A stretch of DNA of 64,000 nucleotides from Perilla frutescens (Eukaryota > Streptophyta > Magnoliopsida > Lamiales > Lamiaceae), in contig BRKX01000003.1 of the NCBI GenBank assembly GCA_026008535.1, positions 66,489,001 to 66,553,000 on the forward strand, in the 5' to 3' direction. The notes beneath the pieces were generated by a model. It was not told the origin of the DNA. It was given only the letters and a program-made list of their open reading frames with translations, and searched no databases. The stretch's first letter is position 1. Each line of letters opens with the position of its first letter. Position numbers and translations under genes: made by a program. Below, piece after piece: positions 12,164 to 24,959 of this stretch.

Positions 12164-12188
12164 TTATTATTATTATTATTATTATTAT
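12109..12188. repeat. Compound (ACT)n(ATT)n microsatellite
   Basis: About 18 ACT units are followed by ATT units. The ATT tract continues after 13184, on the far side of the solo LTR, showing that the LTR inserted into it. Poly-Ser/poly-Asn translations of this tract are not a gene. Confidence 0.9.
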
Positions 12189-13184
12189 TGTGACATCCCA
12201 CTTTTACGTGATTTAAATTATTATTTAATTTCCTTAAATTTGAGTTTTAATTTATTTGGTAATACTCGATAAAATTAGATAGATTTGAGGGAGTCCGACA
12301 TTGCGTCCCTATATATGAACTTAATTTAATTAATTAAAATTTATTTGTTGAATCTAATAGATTTATTTTCAACGTACATATGCATAATAAAAAAAACATA
12401 TAAATATATGTTATACATATATATCATCTATTTATTTATATATTTCAGTCATAAATGTTTTTAATCCAACTTGAATTATCGTGGATGGAATATGGATAAT
12501 GTTTTATACGCATCAGATCAGAATAGCGGTTCATACGCACAGAAGCGTTTTATACGCACCAGAATATGTCATGTGCACAGTTCAAGATGTATTCTAGAAT
12601 CAGAAGAAGAGTACCATAAATCCATTATTCCTGCGATTTATTTCAGTTGGATAAAATAGAAAGAAATGTCCATGATCCCCACCACTGAGTACGTTTTAAA
12701 AGTGTTCACCCCACAATTTTTAAATATTTTCAGGTCAATGAGCTTGGAGCGGCGTGAAAGAAATGGGACTTGGCTTCCTTTAGATGTTTTGGTTACTTAA
12801 CTTGAACTTTCAGATTTGCTGCTTAAAATAAATTATTTTAAACTTGATATTTTGTGTTTGTTTAGTATTTTTGGACTAACTCAAACTAGTACTTGAATAT
12901 TATAGCTTTATCATTGTTTCGAGTATCAATTTTATATTTTATAATTTATGAGTTACCCTTGAAATAAACTGAAGTATATTGTAGTTTATGAAATGTAAGT
13001 ATTTTGATTTAAGTATATATATTTTTGAAAAGTAAAATTGCGCTCTGTTTTCCTACTTGGAATTACTAACACGATTATTTTAGAAAAGAAAAAAAATATT
13101 TGAAATATTATTATTGTTAATCATTTTCCGCTTTAAAAAAATTGAAATTATAACATTTTAAATTATAGAATTCAGGGTGTTACA
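12189..13184. mobile_element. Solo LTR (Ty3/gypsy-like ends) inserted in a microsatellite
   Basis: The 996-bp segment starts TGTGACATCCC and ends GGGTGTTACA, an imperfect inverted terminal pair with TG...CA ends like many plant gypsy LTRs. It is flanked by ATTAT on both sides (12184-12188 and 13185-13189). Because the target is an ATT repeat, that duplication alone is weak evidence, but together with the termini it is convincing. No coding remnant lies next to it, so it is read as a solo LTR left by LTR-LTR recombination. Orientation is not settled. Confidence 0.7.
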
Positions 13185-14601
13185 ATTATTATTATATCTG
13201 CTATCTACTATATATACTATAATAAAAGAGCCATGTTTTACAAATTTTGGATTACCTATTATATTCCTATTGTATTTTAAATTTAAGGGTAATAATGTAA
13301 TATATTATATAATATTTATGAGGAATATCATAATTCTATTTTCCTAAAGTAATAATGTATATTATATATTTATTATGCGTGCTCCAACCAAATTGTTTGA
13401 GATATATAAGGCAATAAATTCCAACTTTCCACTTTAATTCAACTCTAACAATTATATTTATGTAAGGAATTAAGATCTTCACTTTCACTTATTCAAATTC
13501 AAATTATGCACAATCCCGCTGATAATATGTATATAAATAAAGGAAAAAAAAGTGATAGAATCCTAAAAGTCCTAGAAACCACAAGATGATAATTCAGGGG
13601 ACGGGGGCTTCATCAAAACCTATATGGAAAATCTGAAGCAAGAAAAACCATATAGGAAAAACAGTAATCCTCAAAGAAACACAAAAATAACCATTACTAG
13701 AATAATCTCTAGAAACTAAACCATCAATACAAATTCATAAAGTAATTTATACGCATCAAATCAAACAATAATTGATAAAAAAAAATTTAAAAAAAATTGA
13801 AGTTGATTTTGTTATAATATCATTACAATTCTTACTAATCTCTACAATCTAATATATTATTATATTAGTATTATAATTCTACTTAATCTATGGTAATCAG
13901 AATAAAATATATATATTATATAATTAATATTATATAGTGTAATGTAATCTAATATACTATATATTTATATTATAATTCCTTAGGTACTATTAGTTTTAAT
14001 CTATTAATTTCAAATGAAAAACCTAAAAAAAATCATTTATTTTTTATTTTTAAATCAACCAATCCACTATTGATTGTCAAAATATTTGATGTTAACTTCT
14101 ATATTTGATATATGAAGTCAAATAAATTTAAATACCAGCTATATAATAATTGTAGGTTTAGATCAAATTTCAAAGAATTTTAAATAATATTTTCTGCAAT
14201 TACAACACAACTTTTAGAACATTACAATTAAGAAAGATTTAATGTAAATGTAGATTCACATATTAAATAATTTAGACATCCTCATCAATAGTAGTATTTT
14301 AGTTTTTCATAGATTAATTACATTTTTTTGCAAATTTATGTGGAATGATTTTTATTTTTTTTACAGTAGATAATATCGTGTATTTTTCACTATATCTTTA
14401 GTTCTTAATATTATAACTATAAAACTCTTTCCCACAAAATGTAGCATATTCATATTTCCTTATTTTTCACTATATATTTAGTTCTTTTAAATATTATAAC
14501 TATGAAACTCTTACCCCCAAAATGTAGCATATTCATATTTCCTTGCAAAATTGCGCAAGTAGCTAGCATGATTGTATCAAGTAAATATTATTCACGATTT
14601 C

Positions 14602-14637
<36 letters not shown>

Positions 14638-17600
14638 CTAATTATAAATTTTAGCAATAATCTCCAATGCATTGTTGGTGTATAAATAAAATGTATTTGT
14701 TGTTGTGTGTCCAAATATTAATTAAAATTATTTTCAAATGCTTCCAAATATTTTGTTGGAGTTAATAATTAATATTTAATAATATTACAATTTCTATTGA
14801 GAAAAAAAAAATTAATAAAGAAAGGCATATACAATTGATTATGCACATGGAGTTTCCTGTTACACTTTTTGTGTTACACTCCGTGTTACATTTTCAAATT
14901 ATGAGTTCTTCTTGTACTTTTTTTCTTCAATTTTATTTTTATGTGATTTAGTTTAATTTTTTGATTATTTTCAGGGTTCACCCCACCCAATTAGGGTCTA
15001 TAATTATTTTTTAATATTTAATTTTTAAGTTTTAATTAATAATTCATTATTATGGTTGAGTTTTTCAAAATTACATTTTTTAATCTTTTTAATTCTTTTT
15101 TTTTGTTGATAAATGTTGACTATGATTATTTATGTTAGAATTAATTTTTATTTTATAATAAATATTATTAAAATCATAAATTTATTAATGAAACATAGGG
15201 TGAAACACGAAATAGTGTAACATGAAATTTTAATCCTTGATTATGGCCTGATGCGGAGCCACACTTGCCCAATAGGGACAGTGGGCCTCCCTGAATTTTT
15301 TTTTTTAAAGAGTATTTTAGTAACTTCATGTTTTATTTATAAAAAAAATGGTTTTTATTTTCTCCATTTCCCTGCAGTATAAACAACAATGACAAAGAGA
15401 GAAGTCCTTCATTTTATTTACTTTCATTATTCTTCTTATTTGTCAAAATTCACCAAATATGTTTATATTAAGTTCAAAATTATTGATATGATTTTTAAAT
15501 CTTTTCCCTTAACTCTAGATCTCCACCATTAAGTTGAGAGTATATGTTCTTTCCTCCATTATTGAATATAAAATTATGATAGTAGCTCTCGTATAAAAAA
15601 AAATTATTCTCTTAAGGATAAATTATTTTATCCACTCGTAAAATTTACTTTTTATGTTGATTTTTTTATTATTATTATGGATTGCTTCCTTTACTTTCTT
15701 TTCATTTGTATTTGTCCATTATTAATTGGTTTTTATAATTTCGTGAATTATTATATCGTATTTCCTAATAATTTGATTAAACATTTATAGTTTTTTAAAT
15801 GATTGTTAGCTTTAAACAACTATTTATTTGTGATTGTAATATATTTTATCAACTTCTACTTTAATTTTTCACTTTCTATATATTTGTATATCATAATTAG
15901 TTGAGCCCCCTCGATAGAATTTCTGACTCTGTCACTGATTGTGATATTGTAGATGTCACCATTGTTTATTAATTCTTTTCTTTTTCATGTTGGAACTAAA
16001 TATTACATACCTAAGAATTTTTTTTTGAGGAAATATTATCTTTTACTTGAATGTTACACAACACTATTAAAGTAACATAAGTAATGATAAAATGTTTAAT
16101 GACTTGCACAAATCACTAAAGTTGTGGCTATATAGGTCATTGAGAATAAAGAGAAGATACCATTGGAACAAGATATTGTAGTCAATGTTCGATATTGTAG
16201 TCTCTGTTCTTTCAGATGAGAGAAATAGAATAATTGTTTGCCAACTTTTCTAAATTCTTCTTAAAATTACATAAATATACCAAGTAATTTATTATTGAAA
16301 ATTTTAATAATCTTTGTATTTTATTAATAAATTGATAATTTATTTTATATATTAATACATATGAATAAATATCTTATATATTTATATTTTTCAATGTTTT
16401 CTATAATTGAGTTCTTTACATGTGTGACAAAACAAAGTGATAAGAATGTATATGTAGAGAACAACATATTTGTTACAAGAGATATGCAACATAGATATCT
16501 TGATGCATTGACATTAATACATAATGTCAGTTATCTATTTATTACGACGACTTACAACCCAAAGTGGAAGAAAATATAAGAAAAATTCACGTGTTCCCAC
16601 AACATAAGATTGTCAACATGTTCATTACAATATTTTAGGAAAATTTGCAAGACTTCAAAGATTAATTTTTTAAAAGGAGATATTTGGAGTTATAACTACA
16701 CATGTTCATGTAATTTAATTTCATAAAAGAAGTTTGCAATATATACATTTGCTGATAATTTTTAAGTCCGAATAAAAAAATTTGAGAAAATTTGTAAGAC
16801 TTCAATGATTAATTATTTAAAATGAGATATTTGGAGTTATAGTTATTTGGAGTTATAGTTATACATATATATTCCTCTAATTGAATTTCATAAAAGATTT
16901 TGCGATATATACATTTGCTGATAATTTTTAAGTCCAAGTAAAAAAATAAATATTGTTGGTCCCATAAGAGCTAAATAAGTGATTAGAGATTAGTGAATAA
17001 TCTCATCCAAATCACTCTTAACGAGTTATCGAAGTTTTGTGGAAGTGTAAAAACACTTTCTCAACTAAGCTAACAGCTTCAGACTAACTCTCAGCAGAGT
17101 TTTGATTCACCCGATTTTGCTTAGTTATCAAAAAAAAAATACAAACTAATGGAACACTTAGACAAATATGAGCAATCGCATACAATAGATAACATAATAA
17201 TAAAATAGTTAAAGAAAGTTGTGAAAAAGACATAGTTTATAGAGGTTCCAGTCTTGAATTGATTCTACGTCATCTCTTCTTCCAAAAATTGGAAAGTGGT
17301 CATTATGTTATCGGAGCCTATCATTTATAACTCGGATCGCACAACTAGATCAGCTCCTCACAATTACAACTCTCCATTTATTGAGATCCAACTCTCTTTC
17401 ACGTATGACAATGTATCAAAGGCCTTACCAATTGAGGGCTTCGATGCTATCGTAAATGGTAGCTCATACTTACAATATTCATTTTTCATTGCAATTGTTG
17501 AACATACTGAACAACTCATAGTTCCCCATTGAATCCTTAATTAGGTGCTAATGTTGTAAGGCAGATCACACCTATCACGCTCATCGTTCATTGTTATTGT

Positions 17601-20600
17601 TGGAGGTTGACTCTTCAATTCACAGTTTCCCATTGAATTCTTAGATACTATTACTACAGGGGTTGGGTGTTTTAGATCTCCCAATATCGGACAATTGAAT
17701 AGTGTTATAGCGTGCCTTTTAAAACAACAACAATTATCTCAGAACTTAAATTGAGTTTTGAATCTTCAAGTTCTTTTATGTATCTCGACAAACTCTCTAT
17801 TAGATGTTAGTGATGTGCTTGATACTAAATAAAGATACACAGTCAAGGTAGATTGCTAGTGTCATGTTGTGCACTAAGTTTATTTATCAAGTGCTCTACT
17901 TTGCACTTGTTACATGATTAATTTCTATTCATCATACGACATTGAATAATCACTAAGTATTTGGTTTTTCCAAGTACATGATTATTGTTCTAGACAACAT
18001 TCATAAAGATATTCATGAATGTGATCTGAACTTCCTGAAGACAGCTCAAGCAAGGAGTTTAGATTGAGTTGAAGATGAAGATGGTTGTGCATCGTACCAC
18101 AACTAAGATTGTTCAACATGCTGAGTACTGTCAGCTAGCTTAAGTGATAGCTAGAAGTCAGTTTGTGAATATATAAGACATTCCATTGTGCTACCTGAAG
18201 TAAAGGTTCAAGATCAACAATGTTCACTGCAACGTTCGTGAACGTTTGCATGAACATCCTTTGTCCAGATTGTTCTTCCAAGATCATTGAAGTTGTTTGA
18301 AGTTTTCCAACCAAGAGGAGATTCAAAGATCATTCTAGAAGATGTCTTATTTAGCTTGAAAAACACGTGATTGAAGTCAAGACAAAGTTCTAAAGATGAA
18401 AGATATCTTAACATGGATAGTCCTAGGTTTCGGTTTCAATAAAAAAAGTTTCCTTATTCATTTTAGATTAGGATTAGGACTTATGTTCCCTTGTTAAGGC
18501 TATGTTCTTCATCTATAGATAGCCTATGATTCAGATCTGTTAGGAAGACACACCGAATAGATAAAAATTGCACTGAATATTTCAAGAGCTCTAATGTGGT
18601 CATGAGTTTAGACTAGAATTTAGTGTTCTAGTCATTGTGTATTGAAACACTTTTCATACACTGTCAAAGGATTCTCGGGAGAGAATACATGTGGGAACTA
18701 GATATGTTTAAATCTAGGTTGTGATTGGAGCTCATAGTTCAATCCATCGAAAGATGGTGTTCGAGTAGAAAGGGTTTTGACTGACATGAGGTCAGCTGCA
18801 TGTAAGATCCCAAGTAAATGATACATCGGAGCAGTGGATTGTTTCTCATAGACTTGACAAGTCCCCTTAATCTAGATCAGTTGATGGAATAGGGTTACCA
18901 ATCTGTTGTGTGCTTTACATTCCGTAATTTACATTAACTTCATTATAACGTTCATGAACATTATTGTGACTTTATCCTACAACGTTCGTGAACTTTGTTG
19001 TGAACGTTTGTAGACAGATACCACTCACACGGTGTGTGCACTTTCATAAGCTTTTCAAATGTCTCTGAAATGATGATTCCAAAAGCTCTCATTCTTTTGC
19101 ATGGGTATCGCATTTTATAATGCCTTCGCTCTAAAGTAGTTGTAACTCCTTGGATTTGAATCTTCACGTAATAGCACAATCTAAACCCTTCATCAACATG
19201 TTCGTTGAGATTGTCCATTTCTTTTGCATGGACTTGAATATTGATTTGACAACTTCTTTCCATTTCTGGTAACTTTGCAGCTTTTTCATATCAGCTATTT
19301 TTGTCAGTTCAGTTGTCTTTCATGTCTTAACTAAACTGCTCCAGTTGACTTCTATTTCGATTGACTTTAAGTCAGATTTATTCATCTCAACTGATTGTCA
19401 TCAGTTGGCTTCCTTCTCGACTAACTGCTTCAGCTTCATCAATTGGCTTTCTTCATCTCAATTGATAGTCACAGGTTGGTTTTTTCTCTCAATTAACTGC
19501 TTCAACTTCAGTCAACTTCCTTTGTCTCGTTATCAATTAGCTTCATGTCTTTAGTTTTGTCTCTATTTTATATGACTCGCTTCTATACATGAGAATTACA
19601 TGACTCGATCAATTTTTTCTGTACTTAAGATAATTATGCCCTCTTGATATCATTTAAAACATAATCATTTTTTCTAACAAATACAATATAGATCGATGAA
19701 ATCGATAAGTTTGCAAATGTCGAACTTGAATTCATAAGGCATTGTTATAATAATATAATTGTCACTATTCTCTCGCAAAATTTTTTTGATATCAATATAC
19801 CTTTTTAATTATTAAATCATATATTAATTAATTTCATACCAAACTAGATCATATTCAAAAGAAAATATTTTATTTTGAAATTGAAAGTTGAAGAAAATAG
19901 TGTCTCTCATGGCTATTTAGATAGAATTATTTATCTAAATCTTATATGGGCACTAAGAGAAAACTTGAAATCTACTAAAATATTATACATCCCATGAGTT
20001 CCAAAAGAATTTTACTAAATAGAACTACTAATTATGATCTTATCATTGATTATAGATTTAAGTATGACTTGTTTTGATTTGTTGTCCATATCATAAAAAA
20101 TATTAGCTCACTATTTTGTACTTTTTACAAGTGGACAACTCATACACTTAAGCAAAAAAAAACAAAATGAAATTTTAAGGAATCTCACTTGTCATTAATA
20201 TAAATTAATCTTAATCAATGTGTTTGAATTTGGAGAGTCCTATTACCTAATTATGATGCATAGAAGAACGACAACATTGATATATAAGTGTTAATGAACA
20301 AGATATATTTTCACACATAAAATAATATACGTTTAAACTACAAGAAAAATTACAAAATTAATTGACTAAATTACAAGATTGTTGATTTGCAAATGAAATC
20401 ATTACTATTCGTAATTCATAATGTATTAACATTTAGCTATTTTTTAATATCTATTTTCAGTTGTCAATATTCGCATTATTAATATCAAATAATGTGAATT
20501 AGTATTGTATTGATAGAAGTTATGTTTCAAATATATTGAATGAGTTTTAAGCATAATTTCTAAGCAAATTACTATATTTAATCAATTTTACAATTTGACA

Positions 20601-21110
20601 CGATTTTTAAAATATTTCAATAATATCACTATTTTTTATTTATTATATTCAACATCTTCGGTATGAAAATTCAAAATTTACTAATTGATACTAAAAATAA
20701 ATTAGAATATGAAATTATTCATATAAAAAAAGAAAAAAATAATATATATTTTGTATATCTAATCTATATTTTTTCCATAATTAGGTTTTTATAAGTTTTA
20801 ATTAAAATTCCAATTATTCATTAATTAAAATTAATTATTTCATTATTAGATTTTGTAATATTTTAATTTTTTGCAAAATATAAAAAATAAAAAAAAAATT
20901 GTGCCAAAACTGTTTATTTTAAAAGGCAGAGTAAGAATTTTAGACACAAGACTACAACAGGGTTTGATGTGTCTCTCTCCACAAGAGAAGACCAGGGTCC
21001 TTGATTTGTAATATATCTAGAAATACATACTTATATTTTTTTTTTCAATGCTAAAGATGATAATCAAGATATTATATGTAAGAATATTTATAAATTTTAA
21101 AACTCAATTA
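13185..21110. other. Long gene-free AT-rich region with decayed repeats
   Basis: About 8 kb holds no supported gene. Visible structure includes a possible Helitron start at 13204, an (AT)n run at about 14603-14631, a near-duplicated 100-bp stretch around 14380-14540 containing CCAAAATGTAGCATATTCAT-type sequence, a duplicated segment around 16660-16945, and LTR-like sequence at about 16950-19560. The open frame at 16361-16579 has no recognisable domain. Confidence 0.5.
16950..19560. other. Degraded LTR-like retroelement sequence
   Basis: The stretch is less AT-rich than its surroundings. It resembles plant Copia (SIRE-like) LTRs in style, for example the TGTGTGCTTTACATTCCG string near 18908 and the chain of AGTTGACT/CAGTTGGCTTC-type repeats at 19340-19540. 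No polyprotein frame and no clean LTR boundary could be found. The family label is a guess from general appearance. Confidence 0.3.
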
Positions 21111-21119
21111 TTAATTATA

Positions 21120-22070
21120 GGGTGTTTCTAAAAGCACCACAAAATTTTCTTTACACACCACAAATTAAAATAATTTGAAAATAATTACTTTTGAAATTAC
21201 AAAAATACCATTACTCCTACTTTCAAACACTAAATTAAATAAATAGTATAATAAATATAAATAAAAAATTGAAAAATAAAACAGAATTCTGCATGATCTT
21301 CCCCAACCTCCCCTCCCTCTTTCCGGCAAATTTCCGGCGTCAGCGACGCCAACAACGACTACCAATTCTTTCTTCCCCACTCTCACTTTCAATACCTCGT
21401 TTGCTGAGTACTAATTCGAACTCACCGAAAATTCGAGGACTAAAATTTGACTCCTCTCTTCGAAAACCTCCATCACTGAAAATTAGGTTCGAAAACTTCA
21501 GTTTGAACCATTTTACATAGATTCAAAAATTATTTTTCGAATGGACAATATATGATTCGAAGATCTCTTTTCGAATAATGTTTTGACAATATGTTTTCGA
21601 ATTCCCATGACTGGGTACGAAAATCAATTTTCGATTCCACAATGTTTCCTTTGAAAATTAGTTTTCGAACCTCACCATTCTCTTCACCAGATTTTCGTTC
21701 TTCACCAGGTTCCCGTTCTTCACCGGATTCTTGTTCGTCTGGTTTTTTGGTGTAGGGAAGGAGATGATGGTTTCTTTTTTGTTGGGGAAAAATACGGTGG
21801 TCGTCGCCAGAAGATGGTGGTGGTCAAGTGGTGGCCGGTAGAAAATGGTGGGGGTCGGTGGAGAAGATGACCTAGTGCTGGTGGTGGTCGACGGTGCGGC
21901 TAGAGAAGGGGATGATTTTTTTATTTTTTTTCCATGATTTAATTAATCAAAATTTTATTTTTTAAATGAAAGGGTAAAATAGTCTTAAGTGATTTTTTTT
22001 TATAAAGTTAGTGGTGTGTAAAGTAAATGTGGTACGTAAAGAAATTTTAGTGGTGTATTTAAAAACACCC
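21120..22070. mobile_element. Mutator-like (MULE/MITE) element with 9-bp target duplication
   Basis: Perfect 9-bp direct repeats TTAATTATA flank the element at 21111-21119 and 22071-22079. The ends form inverted repeats of roughly 35-40 bp: the left begins GGGTGTTTCTAAAAGCACCA, and the right inverts to GGGTGTTTTTAAATACACCA. A 9-bp duplication is characteristic of Mutator-like elements. The 951-bp interior has no transposase. It has CT- and GGT-rich patches (21300-21350, 21800-21905) and many TTCGAA/TTTTCGAA motifs from about 21410 to 21680. A host-gene fragment inside (Pack-MULE) is possible but none was identified. Confidence 0.85.
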
Positions 22071-22179
22071 TTAATTATAACAAGGGCGTAGTATATTAGT
22101 CAATATCTAACTATATCTCGTGCTCCGCATAAGGAAAAATATTGAGAACATGTGCAACGCACGTTATCTCTACTAGTAA

Positions 22180-24305
22180 TAATATAAAAAGTGTGTTATC
22201 TTACAATTTTGAGTTTACCTATTATATCCTTATTATACACTATATATAAGGATAATAATGTAATGTAATATAATTATGAATATTAATCATTTATTTTAAT
22301 GTAAATTACTTATTGTAATGATTATACTATCTGATAGATTTTAAACTAATTGGAATTCTTATTATGATAAACTTGTAAGGACGCTCGTTAATAATAATCT
22401 CTTGTATGCATTGACAACATATTTTACATATGAATACTTATCTTGAATACGAGAAGAACAAGAGCATGGTAATCGAATCATGTGCATTCAGTTTGAATCT
22501 TTCAACTTATTTAGATATTATTTATAAGAAAATATATATTCTATCATTATAATTCAAAAAAAAATATAGCAATATATATAATGGGAGTAATTAATTATAA
22601 CGTGAAGAAAGGAGCTTTAATTATAAAAAATGAATCTATCACTTTAAAATTTATTATTTTCAATAATTAATATTAGAGAGAACACATAAAGTATGTATGA
22701 ATTAAGTTTTTCCAAGTTTTTCAACATATGTATCATAAGCATGTATATAATAATTTATATTAGAAATTACTTCTTTTTTTTACTATATTAACTACATATA
22801 TTTTAGGGGAAGATTTAATTTAGAATATTGTGTTAGAGTCGAGTAATAATTTCATAATACCATTATACAAAATGATACATGATTTGTTACCAAATTTGGA
22901 CGTATAATAGTTTATTTTTTATATTAATTAGCTTTATTGTAGTTTTTAAAAGATAAATACAAAATAAATTACAAGTGATCTAATATTTTATTCATTATTT
23001 ATTTTAATTTTTATACTCATTAATTATCACATGTAAGTATTTTCTTAGAGATTACCCAACTCTCGATTAAAAATAAAAGTACTTACTAATCTACTTAAAA
23101 ATTATTTATTAGAGCCTTCTTTTTATTTCACTATAGATTGATGGGAAAATCGTTATTCAGCTATTACTTAAAATATAATATATTAATTTAACATTTGATA
23201 AAGTTAATGTTAAATAATTTGCTCAAAAAAAAGTTAATGTTAAATAATCTCTAAAATTTAAAAAAGAATTATATTTAGGTTGTTAGTGTGTGTATATATA
23301 ATATAAAAGGTTTTCAGTATTTTAACGGGATCCTTAATATAATATAATATAATATAATATAATATAATATAATATAATGCAAATTTCAACTGTAAATTAT
23401 ATATTTCCTCTATTTTCTTCGATTTTTAATTTTGAAGAGATGTACCTTTTGATGTCAAAATGAATTTTCTTTGATACTTAATATAATGCATTCGAGGGTT
23501 TCTCAATCAATCATTGGCGTGCTTGAAAATCCTTAGTAAAGACGTTGACAAGACGTTTTATGTTTATATTGAAATTGATTCGTTCAAAAATAACTCTAGA
23601 AGATGTTGATCATAAATGAGAAGATTGGTTACGTAGAAAGATGAAAATAGACTTGTATTAAGATGCATGAGAATTATATAAGAAAAAAAATCTTTGATTT
23701 CTTCAGGGACATTACATATATGCTTCATTTAGATGACTTATTCAAAGATGAATGCTTAAAAAAAATTCATAGTTGTATTATTATTAAATCTATGCTTGGG
23801 GAACAATACCAAGCGCTGAAGAGCTATGGGTATGTGTAAAACAAGACATATCTTTAGTTACCTTTCTACAGTTACTTGATTGGTCAAATTTGATACTTTT
23901 CATTTTTTTGTCGATCAACCTTGGTGTCATTATCATTTAGTGCGTATTAAGTTTAATGCATTTATGTCAAAATATTTCATATGTAAATCAAGATTATATA
24001 TTTTTATGGTGTCTTTTACTCTATGTGACAGCCAACAAAACATTAATATCTCTAAATAATAATGTATTTGCTGATATCAATTTAATTTAAATTATAAGTC
24101 TATCAAAATGTTCATATTGTTTTGGATGTATGGAACATTTCAAATTGAGTAGTTTAATTATATGAATAATATTTATAAATAATCGATAAAGTTTTATCAT
24201 TATAATTTAGAATGAATTAAATGTAGAAATATATATTTATACATATATATATATATAATGAGCATACCTTGTATAACATGAATAAGTGAGTTTTAAATAT
24301 AAAAA
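22180..24305. other. AT-rich gene-free region containing copy 1 of a dispersed direct repeat
   Basis: The start (22185-22330) resembles the start of the possible Helitron at 13204 (shared TTACCTATTATAT-CCTATT and GGATAATAATGTAAT-type strings), so this may be the 5' end of a second related element. From about 22630 to 24000 the sequence matches 36075-37400 in the same orientation. A (TATAA)n run lies at about 23334-23378. No gene was recognised. Confidence 0.5.
22630..24000. repeat. Dispersed direct repeat, copy 1
   Basis: Copy 1 shares ordered blocks with 36075-37400. Examples are TTATTATTTTCAATAATTAA, CATATGTATCA-AAGC-TGTAT, CTTTTTATTTCACT then GATTGATGGGAAAATC or its variant, and TAGTTACTT near the end. 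The identity looks moderate, with many small indels. Confidence 0.65.
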
Positions 24306-24959
24306 CATTACAAAAAACGCGGGTTTTAGCGATGGAATATTCCGTCGCTAAACAGTAAATTTCTGAAGTCCGTTGCTGAATCTCTCTTCGTTACAGTTAG
24401 ATCCGTCATTAATATAGCGATGACTTGGCGACAGATTGTTCCGCCGCCACCGTGTCGTCGTCGGCCTGACGACTAGCGATGGTATAACGACGTACTAGCC
24501 ACGGAATAGTCCGTCACTACTAACGACGAACCGTAGTCCGTCGTTAATACACGGATTCTTTTAATGACGGACTATGGTCCGTCGTTAACTCACATAATTT
24601 TTTTTCACCACTAGTTCTTCGCTGGATTGTTTTTCTTTAATTCAAAAAAATTAAATATTATATAAATAAATAAATCAAAATAGATATTATAAATCAAATA
24701 TTAATAATAAAAATACATAGTATGCAATCAGAAATTCACAAATAAAATGTAATAATTCAAATACAAATGACTTAGTCATCAGAGCGTGGTGGGGGTAGGG
24801 GTAGTTGAATCGAGCATACATTTGGGCCCACTGGGCCTGCATCTGTGACTAAAACTACTGGATCTCGGACCTCACCTCATCCCGGATCTCGGACCCCACC
24901 TCATCCCGAATCTGGGCCCATATCTTATCAACACGCTGAGTGAAGGCCTTCTCCGTAAA

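Larger units (their letters stand above)
13204..22176 (+). mobile_element. Possible Helitron span (5' TC end to 3' hairpin-CTAG end)
   Basis: A start-like sequence TCTACTATATATACTATAAT then AAAAGAG follows an A at 13203. A 3' end-like sequence has the short hairpin GTGCAACGCAC at 22152-22162 and terminates CTAG at 22173-22176 before a T. Both fit plant Helitron termini and A/T insertion. No Rep/helicase frame is present, and the 9-kb span contains other insertions. The pairing of these two ends is inference; the two ends could belong to different elements. Confidence 0.35.

Noticed and set aside
11917..12201. Poly-Asn/poly-Ser reverse-strand frame
   Set aside because: It is the translation of the (ACT)n(ATT)n microsatellite and crosses an LTR boundary.
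16361..16579. 72-aa forward open frame
   Set aside because: No recognisable motif, no splice partners, and it lies in an AT-rich repeat-decayed region.
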